A model generated the notes under the pieces. It was not told the origin of the DNA. It searched no databases and saw only the letters and a program-made list of their open reading frames with translations. A stretch of DNA of 64,000 nt from JACQAP01 sp035548375 (GTDB taxonomy: Bacteria; Pseudomonadota; Gammaproteobacteria; Burkholderiales; JACQAP01). Location of the stretch: assembly GCA_035548375.1 (NCBI GenBank), contig DASZTG010000074.1, forward strand, positions 1 to 64,000. The letters run 5' to 3'. Below are positions 16,732 through 23,973 of the stretch, piece by piece (the stretch's first letter is position 1; every line of letters begins with the position of its first letter). Made by a program: the position numbers and the translations under genes.

Positions 16732-17238
16732 TTGAATATCTCGATGTACCAGGCTTCGGTTCCGGTTTTCGTGCGTGCCCTCAACAATCTTGCTGCGATC
16801 ATCGAGAAGGCGGCGGCGCATGCCGAGGCCAGGAAAATCAATCCCGCCGTGCTCGTAAATTTCCGCCTGTATCCGGACATGCTGCCGTTTTCCAGCCAGA
16901 TCCAGATCGCGACGGACAATGCCAAGAATGGCACGGCGCGACTCGCCGGCGTCGAGCCGCCGAAATACGAGGACAACGAGGCGACGCTGCAGGATCTCGT
17001 CGCGCGCCTGCGCAAGACGGTGGCCTATCTCGAATCGCTCAAGCCCGAACAGATCGAAGGCTCGGAAGACAAGACGGTTTCATGGAAGACGCAGGCAGGC
17101 ATGCGCTCCATGCAGGGCCTGCCTTATTTGCTGGCGCAGGTCACGCCGAACGTGTATTTCCACGTCACGACGGCGTACGCGATCCTGCGCCATTGCGGCG
17201 TAGAAATCGGCAAGAAGGATTTCATCGGACCCAATTGA
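16732..17238 (+). CDS. DUF1993 family protein
   Basis: A 168-residue protein of the DUF1993 family, a four-helix DinB-like fold: MYQASVPVFVRALNNLAAII, LVNFRLYPDMLPFSSQIQIA, DLVARLRKTVAYLESLKPEQ and VYFHVTTAYAILRHCGVEIG. I place the start at TTG 16732 because a strong AGGAGG at 16721-16726 is 5 bases before it, while the first in-frame ATG (16744) is too far from that site. The function is unknown. It is the last of four co-directional small genes. Confidence 0.85.
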   Translation: MNISMYQASVPVFVRALNNLAAIIEKAAAHAEARKINPAVLVNFRLYPDMLPFSSQIQIATDNAKNGTARLAGVEPPKYEDNEATLQDLVARLRKTVAYLESLKPEQIEGSEDKTVSWKTQAGMRSMQGLPYLLAQVTPNVYFHVTTAYAILRHCGVEIGKKDFIGPN

Positions 17239-17458
17239 GCCCATCAACCCGCGGTGGGAAGCACCGTTACCGTGCCGGCATGCCCGGTAAAACCGGAATT
17301 GCCGGGACGACCTCCCGATATTGCCCGTTTGTCATATTTGGCGGGAACTTAGGGGGATTCGGTCAACTCTGATCGAGACGAGCCCGCAAAGGGCCGAAGA
17401 AATCGAAACAAAAGCCGCACAATATACCGACGCGGGGGCAGCGACGGGATTGGAGGAA

Positions 17459-19528
17459 ATGAACGCACCGATGCGGGTTTTGTTCGTCGAGGATTCGGAG
17501 ATCGACGTCAAGCTCGAATGCCGGCAGCTCGAGCGCGAGCGGCTGGTGTTCGACTGGCGCGCGGTCGCCTCGGACGAGGACCTGCGCAAGGCACTCGAGG
17601 AATTTCGTCCCCATGTCGTGCTGTCCGACTACTCCATGCCGGGATTCTCGGGCCTGCACGCCCTTCAAATCGTCAAGGCGCTCGCGCCCGACATTCCCTT
17701 CATATTCGTTTCAGGAACCATCGGGGAGGAAATGGCGGTGCAGTGCCTGCGCGAAGGCGCGACCGACTACATTTTGAAGGGCAACCTGAACCGGCTGGCG
17801 AATACCGTCCGTCGCGCCTACGAGCAATCCGAGCAGCAGGTTGCAACGCGCGAGGCCCAGGACGCGAGGATGAGGCTCGCGGATATCCTGGAGGCCACTC
17901 CGGACATCGTCGCGACGACCGATGCCAGCGGACGCATCATCTACATGAACGAAGCCGGTTGCCGCTTGCTCGGCGTGGCGCCGGAAGAGGTCATCGGCCA
18001 GCCCGCGCACGAGTTCTATAGCAAGAGGATGCTCGACCGCGTCACCAACGAAGCGATTCCGGCCGCCCTCGAGCACGGCGCGTGGCAGGGCGAGACGGCG
18101 CTGGTCACGCACGCGGGAGAGGAAATTCCGGTGTCGCAGGTCATCGTTGCCCACAAGGCGACGGACAGCGGCGAGCGATTGCTGTCGGGCATCGCGCGCG
18201 ACGTGCGCGAGCGCAAGACCTTCGAGGAGCGCATCTACCACCTTGCCCATCATGATTCGCAGACCGGGCTGCCGAACCGCTCGATGCTCGATGATCGCGC
18301 CACGCAGGCTTTCATCCATGCGCGCCGCAGCGGCCGCTCCGCCGTGCTGCTGGCACTGCACCTGAACAACTTCAGCCTCGTCAATGACGGCTACGGCCAT
18401 ACGATGGTCGACAAGGCCCTGGAGGAGATCGGCAAGCGGATGCGCAACGCGGTTCGCGACGGCGATACGGTAGCCCGCACGGGTGCGGACGAATTTGCCG
18501 TGCTTTTGGCCGACCTCGCGCGTCCGGAAGACGCGCATGCCGTGGCGCGCAAGATACTCGCCGCCTTGGATTCCGCCATCCACGTCGGCGGCCAGGAGTT
18601 CAGGGTGGCGGCCAGCGTAGGCGCGGCCCATTTCCCGACGGATGGCGAGGATTTCGAAACGCTGCTGCGCAACGCCAGCACGGCAATGCGCCGGGCCGTC
18701 ACGCAGAACCGGGAAAGCTTCCAGTTCTACACGGCGCAGATGACCGAGGATTCGCTCGGCCGCCTGGAGGTCGAGACCGGATTGCAGGGTGCGCTGGAGC
18801 GCAATGAAATCGTCATGCACTACCAGCCGCAATATGACGTTCGCGAGCGACGCATGACTGGCGTGGAAGCGTTGATGCGCTGGTTCACGCCGGACGGCAA
18901 ATCGGTTTCGCCGGTTCGCTTCATCCCGGTGGCCGAGGAAACGGGAATGATCCTGACCTTGGGCGAACGTGCGCTGGTGCAGGCTTGCACGAGCGCATTC
19001 GCCGGCCGCGATTCGCGCCTGCGCGTGGCGGTCAACGTGTCGCCGCGACAGCTCGGCGACGGCAATTTCGCCGACACGGTGAGCCGCGTGCTGGCGGTCA
19101 CGGGATTTCCGCCTGGGCGCCTGGAACTCGAGATTACCGAAAGCGCGTTGCTGGAAAACGGCGAAGTTTCCCTTGCCGCGCTCGGCAGCCTGAAGAAGCT
19201 GGGGGTCAACATTGCCATCGACGATTTCGGCACGGGCTACTCGAGCCTGAGCTATTTGTCGCGGCTGCCCGTCGATCGCCTGAAAGTGGACAAGTCGTTC
19301 GTACGACGCATGACGGAAGAGCAGCGCGACAGGGCGATCGTGCAGGCGATCGTGGCGCTTGCCCACGGGCTGGGCATGGGTGTCGTCGCCGAAGGCGTGG
19401 AAACGAAAGAGCAGCTGGCATTGCTCTCGGACATGCAATGCGACGAAGTGCAGGGATACCTGTTTGCGCAGCCGGCCGATGCGGCGCGCATCCACGCGCT
19501 GGCGGAAAGCGCGCCGGCATTCGATTAA
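17459..19528 (+). CDS. REC-PAS-GGDEF-EAL protein, probable c-di-GMP phosphodiesterase
   Basis: A 689-residue signalling protein. A receiver domain (residues 1-125) has the phospho-acceptor Asp57 in LSDYSMPG. A PAS domain lies at about 140-260, a GGDEF-type domain at about 265-435 whose signature is GADEF (342-346), and an EAL domain at about 450-689. The EAL domain keeps EAL (470-472), NVSPRQL, DDFGTGYSSLSYL and the EGVET loop, so hydrolysis of cyclic di-GMP is likely, while the altered GGDEF may be inactive or regulatory. The start is ambiguous between ATG 17459 and ATG 17471. No cognate kinase is adjacent. Confidence 0.92.
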   Translation: MNAPMRVLFVEDSEIDVKLECRQLERERLVFDWRAVASDEDLRKALEEFRPHVVLSDYSMPGFSGLHALQIVKALAPDIPFIFVSGTIGEEMAVQCLREGATDYILKGNLNRLANTVRRAYEQSEQQVATREAQDARMRLADILEATPDIVATTDASGRIIYMNEAGCRLLGVAPEEVIGQPAHEFYSKRMLDRVTNEAIPAALEHGAWQGETALVTHAGEEIPVSQVIVAHKATDSGERLLSGIARDVRERKTFEERIYHLAHHDSQTGLPNRSMLDDRATQAFIHARRSGRSAVLLALHLNNFSLVNDGYGHTMVDKALEEIGKRMRNAVRDGDTVARTGADEFAVLLADLARPEDAHAVARKILAALDSAIHVGGQEFRVAASVGAAHFPTDGEDFETLLRNASTAMRRAVTQNRESFQFYTAQMTEDSLGRLEVETGLQGALERNEIVMHYQPQYDVRERRMTGVEALMRWFTPDGKSVSPVRFIPVAEETGMILTLGERALVQACTSAFAGRDSRLRVAVNVSPRQLGDGNFADTVSRVLAVTGFPPGRLELEITESALLENGEVSLAALGSLKKLGVNIAIDDFGTGYSSLSYLSRLPVDRLKVDKSFVRRMTEEQRDRAIVQAIVALAHGLGMGVVAEGVETKEQLALLSDMQCDEVQGYLFAQPADAARIHALAESAPAFD

Positions 19529-19597
19529 AGCCGGAACCTCGTTTCAGGCAAATCCTCCCAGAATGCATAATGGGCGCTCCTTGGCATGAGGAGGCCC

Positions 19598-19669
19598 ATG
19601 CATCCCGCGTTCGCCGACATCCGTGATCGACTGCGTGAACTTCCTGCCGCGGCGGGAGGATCCGCATGA
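19598..19669 (+). CDS. Possible 23-codon leader peptide upstream of GST
   Basis: An AGGAGG sequence stands 3 bases before ATG 19598, which opens a 23-codon frame whose stop overlaps the GST start by ATGA. The predicted peptide begins MHPAFADIRDRLRELP. It is too short for homology, so it may be a translationally coupled leader or chance. The GST gene has its own GGGAGG site inside this frame. Confidence 0.3.
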   Translation: MHPAFADIRDRLRELPAAAGGSA

Positions 19670-20337
19670 TCGTCGTGCACCACCTCAACAATTCCCGCTC
19701 GCAGCGCATCCTCTGGCTTCTCGAGGAACTCGGACTGGAATACGAGATCCGGCACTACCGGCGCGACCCCAAGACCATGCTTGCCCCGCCCGAATTGCGC
19801 AAGGTGCATCCGCTTGGCAAGGCTCCCGTCATCACGGACGATGGCAAGGCGATCGCGGAATCGGGAGCGATCATCGAGTATCTCGTCGCGCGCTACGGCA
19901 ACGGCCGCCTGATTCCCGCCGCGAACACGCCGGAACGCTTGCGCTACACCTATTGGCTGCACTACGCGGAAGCGACGCTGCAGCCGCTGCTGTTGATGAA
20001 GCTGTTTTTCGATCGCATCGAACGCGGCCCGATGCCCTTCTTCGCCAGGCCGGTGGCGAAAGCCATTGCCGGCAAGGAGAAGGATTCGTTCATCGTGCCC
20101 AACCTCGAGCGCAATTTCGAATATCTGGATGGCGAGCTGGGTCGCACCACCTGGTTCGCGGGCGAGGAATTCTCCGCCGCGGACGTGCAGATGAGCTTTC
20201 CGGTCGAAGCCTCCGTCGTGCGTGGCGGGCTCGATGCGAGGCACCCGAAGCTCATGGCGTTCCTGGATCGCATCCATGCGCGTGCCGCCTACAAGAAGGC
20301 CATCGAGCGCGGCGGCGAATACAAGCTGCTGAAATGA
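19666..20337 (+). CDS. Glutathione S-transferase
   Basis: A 223-residue protein with the two GST domains. The thioredoxin-like N-terminal domain (residues 1-80) has NNSRSQRILWLLEELGLEYE and the glutathione-binding GKAPVITDDGKAIAESGAII loop. The helical C-terminal domain follows (RLRYTYWLHYAEATLQPLL, WFAGEEFSAADVQMSFPVEA). The GST family conjugates or reduces substrates with glutathione in the cytoplasm. The start ATG overlaps the small upstream frame, and the stop overlaps the GNAT gene by ATGA. Confidence 0.93.
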   Translation: MIVVHHLNNSRSQRILWLLEELGLEYEIRHYRRDPKTMLAPPELRKVHPLGKAPVITDDGKAIAESGAIIEYLVARYGNGRLIPAANTPERLRYTYWLHYAEATLQPLLLMKLFFDRIERGPMPFFARPVAKAIAGKEKDSFIVPNLERNFEYLDGELGRTTWFAGEEFSAADVQMSFPVEASVVRGGLDARHPKLMAFLDRIHARAAYKKAIERGGEYKLLK

Positions 20338-20849
20338 CCTCCGCTGCATCGCGCGCTTCCTGGACGCACAGGCTCGCGACGTACGACGAGCTGCCCGGGA
20401 TCGTCGCGATCTACAACGCCACCATTCCGTCGAGGATGGTGACCGCCGATCTCGAACCGGTGTCCGTTGAAAGTCGGGTCGAATGGTTCCGGCAGCACAG
20501 GGCGGATTTTCGTCCACTGTGGGTGGCGACGGAAGGAGCAAGGATCGCGGGCTGGCTGAGCTTCTCGACCTTTTACGGCCGGCCCGCCTACGACAAGACC
20601 GCGGAGCTGAGCGTCTACATCGACGAGGCGTTTCGCAATCGCGGACTCGGCTCGTATTTCCTCGCGCAGGCGATCGCGCATGCCCCTCGTATCGGCGTGG
20701 ATCGGCTGATCGGCTTCGTGTACGGGCACAACCTGCCGAGCCTGGCGCTCTTCGCGAAGCACGGCTTCGCGCGCTGGGGCGAATTGCCCGGCGTCACCAG
20801 GCTGGACGAGATCGAGCGCGACGTCGTGATTCTCGGCCGCCGCGCCTGA
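20334..20849 (+). CDS. GNAT N-acetyltransferase, phosphinothricin-acetyltransferase-like
   Basis: A 171-residue GNAT enzyme transferring acetyl from acetyl-CoA to an amine. The acetyl-CoA loop RNRGLGSYFLAQAIA is at about 98-112, preceded by AELSVYIDEAF and followed by IGFVYGHNLPSLALFAKHGF. The N-terminal IVAIYNATIPSRMVTADLEP is characteristic of the PAT/YncA branch, which acetylates phosphinothricin or methionine sulfone-like compounds. It is translationally coupled to the GST gene, suggesting a detoxification pair. Confidence 0.9.
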   Translation: MTSAASRASWTHRLATYDELPGIVAIYNATIPSRMVTADLEPVSVESRVEWFRQHRADFRPLWVATEGARIAGWLSFSTFYGRPAYDKTAELSVYIDEAFRNRGLGSYFLAQAIAHAPRIGVDRLIGFVYGHNLPSLALFAKHGFARWGELPGVTRLDEIERDVVILGRRA

Positions 20850-20904
20850 CGCGTTGCGCTGGCGGGCGGAACGCGCCACATTCGCCGAGTCGCCTGCGCT
20901 TGCG

Positions 20905-22266
20905 CTAGGTTTTCCTGCGGTGCGCCGCCTCGGTCAGCTTGGCATTGGCGATGGAGAGCCGCTCGACCCGATCGAGCAGGATGCGCACGAACGCGCGGTT
21001 GAACTGCTTCTGGCAGGCGTCGCTCGACTGGCGCAACGCGCCGGCGTTGACCTCGATGATCGTCAGCGGCGTGACCGAAACCACGGAACTCGTGCGCTTG
21101 CCGCGATCCTCGAAATACGGGATTTCGCCGAAGCAGTCGCCGTCGCCCAGCACGGAAAGGGTCCGCCCGGCGCTCATTACCCGGGCTTCGCCCTCGGCGA
21201 TCAGGTAAAAGCTCTCGCAAGAGTCGCCTTCGCGCACGACGGGTTCCTGCGGGCCGATCCGGCGAAAGGCCGCGATGCGCACCATTTCCCAGACGTCGAG
21301 GTGGGCGAACTCGCTGAAGAAAGGAACCGCCTTGATGGCGCCGAATTTCTCGGTTTCGGAAATCGACGCTTCCGGCAGCACGAGGCTCTTGTTGATCCTG
21401 GCGAGATCGGCCGAAAAATCCTCCCAGGTCGGGTAGCGGTCTTCGAGCTTCTTGGCGATCGCCTTCATGACGATCCGGTCCAGGTCGGCCGGGAGGTCGG
21501 GCCGGTGCACGCGCGGCGCGGGCGGTGCCATGTTGACGATCTGGTACAGCAGGCTGGTGCTGTTGGACGCGAAGAAGGGCGTCTTGCCCGTCAGCAACCG
21601 GTACATCACCACGCCGAGCGAATAGATGTCGGTCTGGTGCGTCAGCATGAGGTCCTGGGCCTGCTCGGGCGACATGTACAACGGCGATCCGACCCCTTCG
21701 AGCTGGGTTACGTCTGCGTCGCGCTGCAGTGCTACGCCGAAATCCGTGACCTTGATCTCGCCGCCGTCGTCCACGAGGATGTTTGCGGGCTTGATGTCGC
21801 GGTGGATGATGCCCACGCGGCTGGCGAAATCGAGCGCCTGGCCGCACTTGAATACGATTTCCACCACGCGATCGAGCGAAAGCAGGTTGTCGATCTCGCA
21901 ATACGGCTCGAGCGTCTGTCCGCGCACGTATTCCATGACGAGGTAGCTGAATTCGTCCTGCACGTCCGCGTCGAAGATGCCGATGATGTTCGGATGGTTC
22001 AGCTTGCCGGCGAGCGATGCCTCGTTCAGGAAAACGCGGTCGAAGCGATGCCGCGTCGGTGCGTCCGCTCCCGCGTCCTTGTGCATGACCTTGATCGCCA
22101 CGTCGCGATTGGCGAACGTGTCGCGCGCCAGGTAGACGCGGCTGGTGGCCCCGCGGCCCAGCTCGCGCGTGATCGGATACTTGCCGATGCGCTCGGGCGC
22201 CGGTTTCGGCGCGACGACATGGGCAGTCGCTGGTGCGTCGGGTTGAGTGGATTTGTTGCGGGCCAC
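20905..22266 (-). CDS. Ser/Thr protein kinase fused to a cyclic-nucleotide-binding domain
   Basis: A 453-residue protein read from GTG 22266. Residues 30-285 form a Hanks-type kinase: glycine loop LGRGATSRVY, Lys59 in VAIK, catalytic HRDIKPAN with His155 and Asp157, a DFG motif, and SPLYMSPEQ. Residues about 325-440 form a cNMP-binding beta roll: VVREGDSCESFYLIAEGEA then LGDGDCFGEIPYF. No membrane helix separates the parts, so it is soluble. Activity could be gated by cAMP or cGMP, which two nearby cyclases might supply. The start is uncertain: the frame is open to 22512, and the extra N-terminus looks non-coding. Confidence 0.88.
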   Translation of the reverse strand: MARNKSTQPDAPATAHVVAPKPAPERIGKYPITRELGRGATSRVYLARDTFANRDVAIKVMHKDAGADAPTRHRFDRVFLNEASLAGKLNHPNIIGIFDADVQDEFSYLVMEYVRGQTLEPYCEIDNLLSLDRVVEIVFKCGQALDFASRVGIIHRDIKPANILVDDGGEIKVTDFGVALQRDADVTQLEGVGSPLYMSPEQAQDLMLTHQTDIYSLGVVMYRLLTGKTPFFASNSTSLLYQIVNMAPPAPRVHRPDLPADLDRIVMKAIAKKLEDRYPTWEDFSADLARINKSLVLPEASISETEKFGAIKAVPFFSEFAHLDVWEMVRIAAFRRIGPQEPVVREGDSCESFYLIAEGEARVMSAGRTLSVLGDGDCFGEIPYFEDRGKRTSSVVSVTPLTIIEVNAGALRQSSDACQKQFNRAFVRILLDRVERLSIANAKLTEAAHRRKT

Positions 22267-22430
22267 GTGATGTTGTCTTGCCGGTGGAAATATGCCGGAC
22301 AGTCCATTGCGTAAAGGCAGTTTACACAACGACCGTGATGCCGGAGTAGCGCAGAACATTCCTTGCGTCAAAAAATGGTCCGCCACGCGGGCGGGCCCAA
22401 GCCGGGAGAGCAGCGGCAGGGAGGAAAGAT

Positions 22431-22646
22431 TTACCGGGAAGCCGTCGACGCCACGCGAACCTTGTCGATGGCCATCGGTGCGCAAGCGACCTTGTCGTCG
22501 ACGATCGTGCATTTGTCGTTGCCGTTCAGGCTGAAGTCGATCCTTTGCTTGCCGTTCTCGATCGAGGTGCGGTAGCGGTCCTCCGCGAAAGCGGCCGTGC
22601 TCGACAAGGCGGTAACGATCAATGCTGCGGCAAGAATCCTGTTCAT
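22431..22646 (-). CDS. Small secreted protein
   Basis: A 71-residue protein with a Sec signal peptide (MNRILAAALIVTALSSTAAFA) and a 50-residue mature domain with two Cys (DKCTIVDDKVACAPMA) that could form one disulfide. The start ATG 22646 has a good GGAGGA site. The family is not recognised; small two-Cys periplasmic proteins of this kind are common in Burkholderiales. It is divergent from the binding protein gene at 23002. Confidence 0.75.
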   Translation of the reverse strand: MNRILAAALIVTALSSTAAFAEDRYRTSIENGKQRIDFSLNGNDKCTIVDDKVACAPMAIDKVRVASTASR

Positions 22647-23001
22647 GGTGAGTTCCTCCAGCTGCGTTTGCGTTGGAGAAACTTTAGATTTCGAGGGCAT
22701 ACGCGCGCGGTGAACTGTTGCGGCCGGAAGGTGTGACTTATTCACGCGTGCGTCGTCCAACCCGAGTAGTACCGGGTTTGGACTGCAAACCGGCCTGGCG
22801 TGAAAATTCACGTGCTCTGGGCCCTTGCCGCCGCTCGATTGCGCTAGTAGGGTGCGGCCATCGCGTCACGCATGACATCGCGTGACGCGCGGATTGCAAT
22901 TCACCAAGGCGGATGATGATAAAGGACCAGCCAGGCCACCCGGCATGCAGTCGCCAGGACTGGATGGGGGCCGGGATCGGGTAAAACATGAGAGAACACG
23001 A
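22647..23001. other. Divergent intergenic region with two GTGA/TCAC palindromes
   Basis: About 355 bases between the small secreted protein and the binding protein gene. Two GTGA-N4/5-TCAC motifs lie at 22733-22745 and 22799-22812. I see no ORF with a convincing start here. Confidence 0.45.
22799..22812. promoter_or_regulatory. Palindrome CGTGAAAATTCACG
   Basis: Arms CGTGAA and TTCACG surround two central A bases. Similar motifs occur at 22733-22745 (GTGACTTATTCAC), 29067-29079 and 29918-29931. It could be an operator for the Crp-type regulator encoded at 29157, but the spacing differs from the classical Crp site. Confidence 0.35.
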
Positions 23002-23973
23002 ATGACGCGTTGCCTGCGCCATTGCGCCGCCACGCTTCTTTTTGCGGCCCTGAGTGTCGGCTTTGACGTCCAGGGCGCGGACGACATGCCCGTCGTCGGC
23101 ATCTTGCGGGCGTCCTCGCCCGTGGAGCGGGACCCGACCTACGACGCCCTGGACGTCGCGTTGCAGCGGGTTGGTTACGTCATCGGCAAGAACATTCGAT
23201 TCGAGCAAAGGTTTGCCGAACGCGACCCCAAAAGGCTTCCGGGCCTGGCGGATGAGCTCGTACGCATGAAGGTGGACTTGATCATCGCGGGCAACGAGGC
23301 GTCGGTGCGGGCGGCGAAGTCGTCGACCAGCACGATTCCGATCATCGCGATCGCCTACGACCATGATCCCGTGGCGGTCGGCTTGATCCAGAGCATGCGC
23401 CGCCCGGGAGGCAACATCACCGGAATCTATTCGCGCCAGGTCGAGCTGGCCGGAAAACGGCTGGAATTGCTCAAGGACGCCGTTCCCGGGCTCAAGCAAG
23501 TCGCGGTGCTGCATGAAGCCGTCAGGCCCGCGCCCGCGCGACTCGATGTGCTAGGCAAGCAGCTGGCCTTGCAGTTGCGGCCGGTGCCGCTGGCAAACAC
23601 CGCGGAGTTCATCGCGACGCTCAAGCGGGTCCGCGCGGACTCGCAGGCCGCGACCTTGCTGTACTCACCGAGGTTCTTCGACGAGCGGGAGCGCCTCGGC
23701 GCCAGCGCGATCGAAGCCGGCCTGCCCGTCATGGCGCCCGAGCGCGAATTCGCCGCCGCGGGTGTGCTGATGTCCTACGGACCCGACCGGCAGGAGATCG
23801 CGGGCCGGGTTGCCTACCTGGTCGATCGCCTTTTGCGCGGTGCCAGCCCTGCCGACCTGCCGTTCGAGGAAGCGACCCGGTTCAAGTTCGCCGTCAACAT
23901 GAAGACGGCCAAGGCGCTGGGCATTCGCATTCCGCAGTCGGTGCTGGATCGCGCGGACGAGGTGATCCGGTGA
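23002..23973 (+). CDS. Periplasmic ABC-type substrate-binding protein (TrpX/YtfQ-like)
   Basis: A 323-residue exported protein with a signal peptide at residues 1-24 and the ABC_sub_bind fold: VVGILRASSPVERDPTYDAL, YVIGKNIRFEQRFAERDPKR and the hinge around GGNITGIYS near 141. The C-terminal FAVNMKTAKALGIRIPQSVL is diagnostic. Members bind small organic ligands for uptake, but no ABC permease or ATPase follows. Instead its stop overlaps a sensor kinase by GTGA, so it more likely delivers a ligand to that kinase's extracellular domain. Confidence 0.9.
   Translation: MTRCLRHCAATLLFAALSVGFDVQGADDMPVVGILRASSPVERDPTYDALDVALQRVGYVIGKNIRFEQRFAERDPKRLPGLADELVRMKVDLIIAGNEASVRAAKSSTSTIPIIAIAYDHDPVAVGLIQSMRRPGGNITGIYSRQVELAGKRLELLKDAVPGLKQVAVLHEAVRPAPARLDVLGKQLALQLRPVPLANTAEFIATLKRVRADSQAATLLYSPRFFDERERLGASAIEAGLPVMAPEREFAAAGVLMSYGPDRQEIAGRVAYLVDRLLRGASPADLPFEEATRFKFAVNMKTAKALGIRIPQSVLDRADEVIR

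Noticed and set aside
17239..17458. The region before the GGDEF/EAL gene considered as a c-di-GMP riboswitch.
   Set aside because: I found no conserved GEMM core or stem arrangement.
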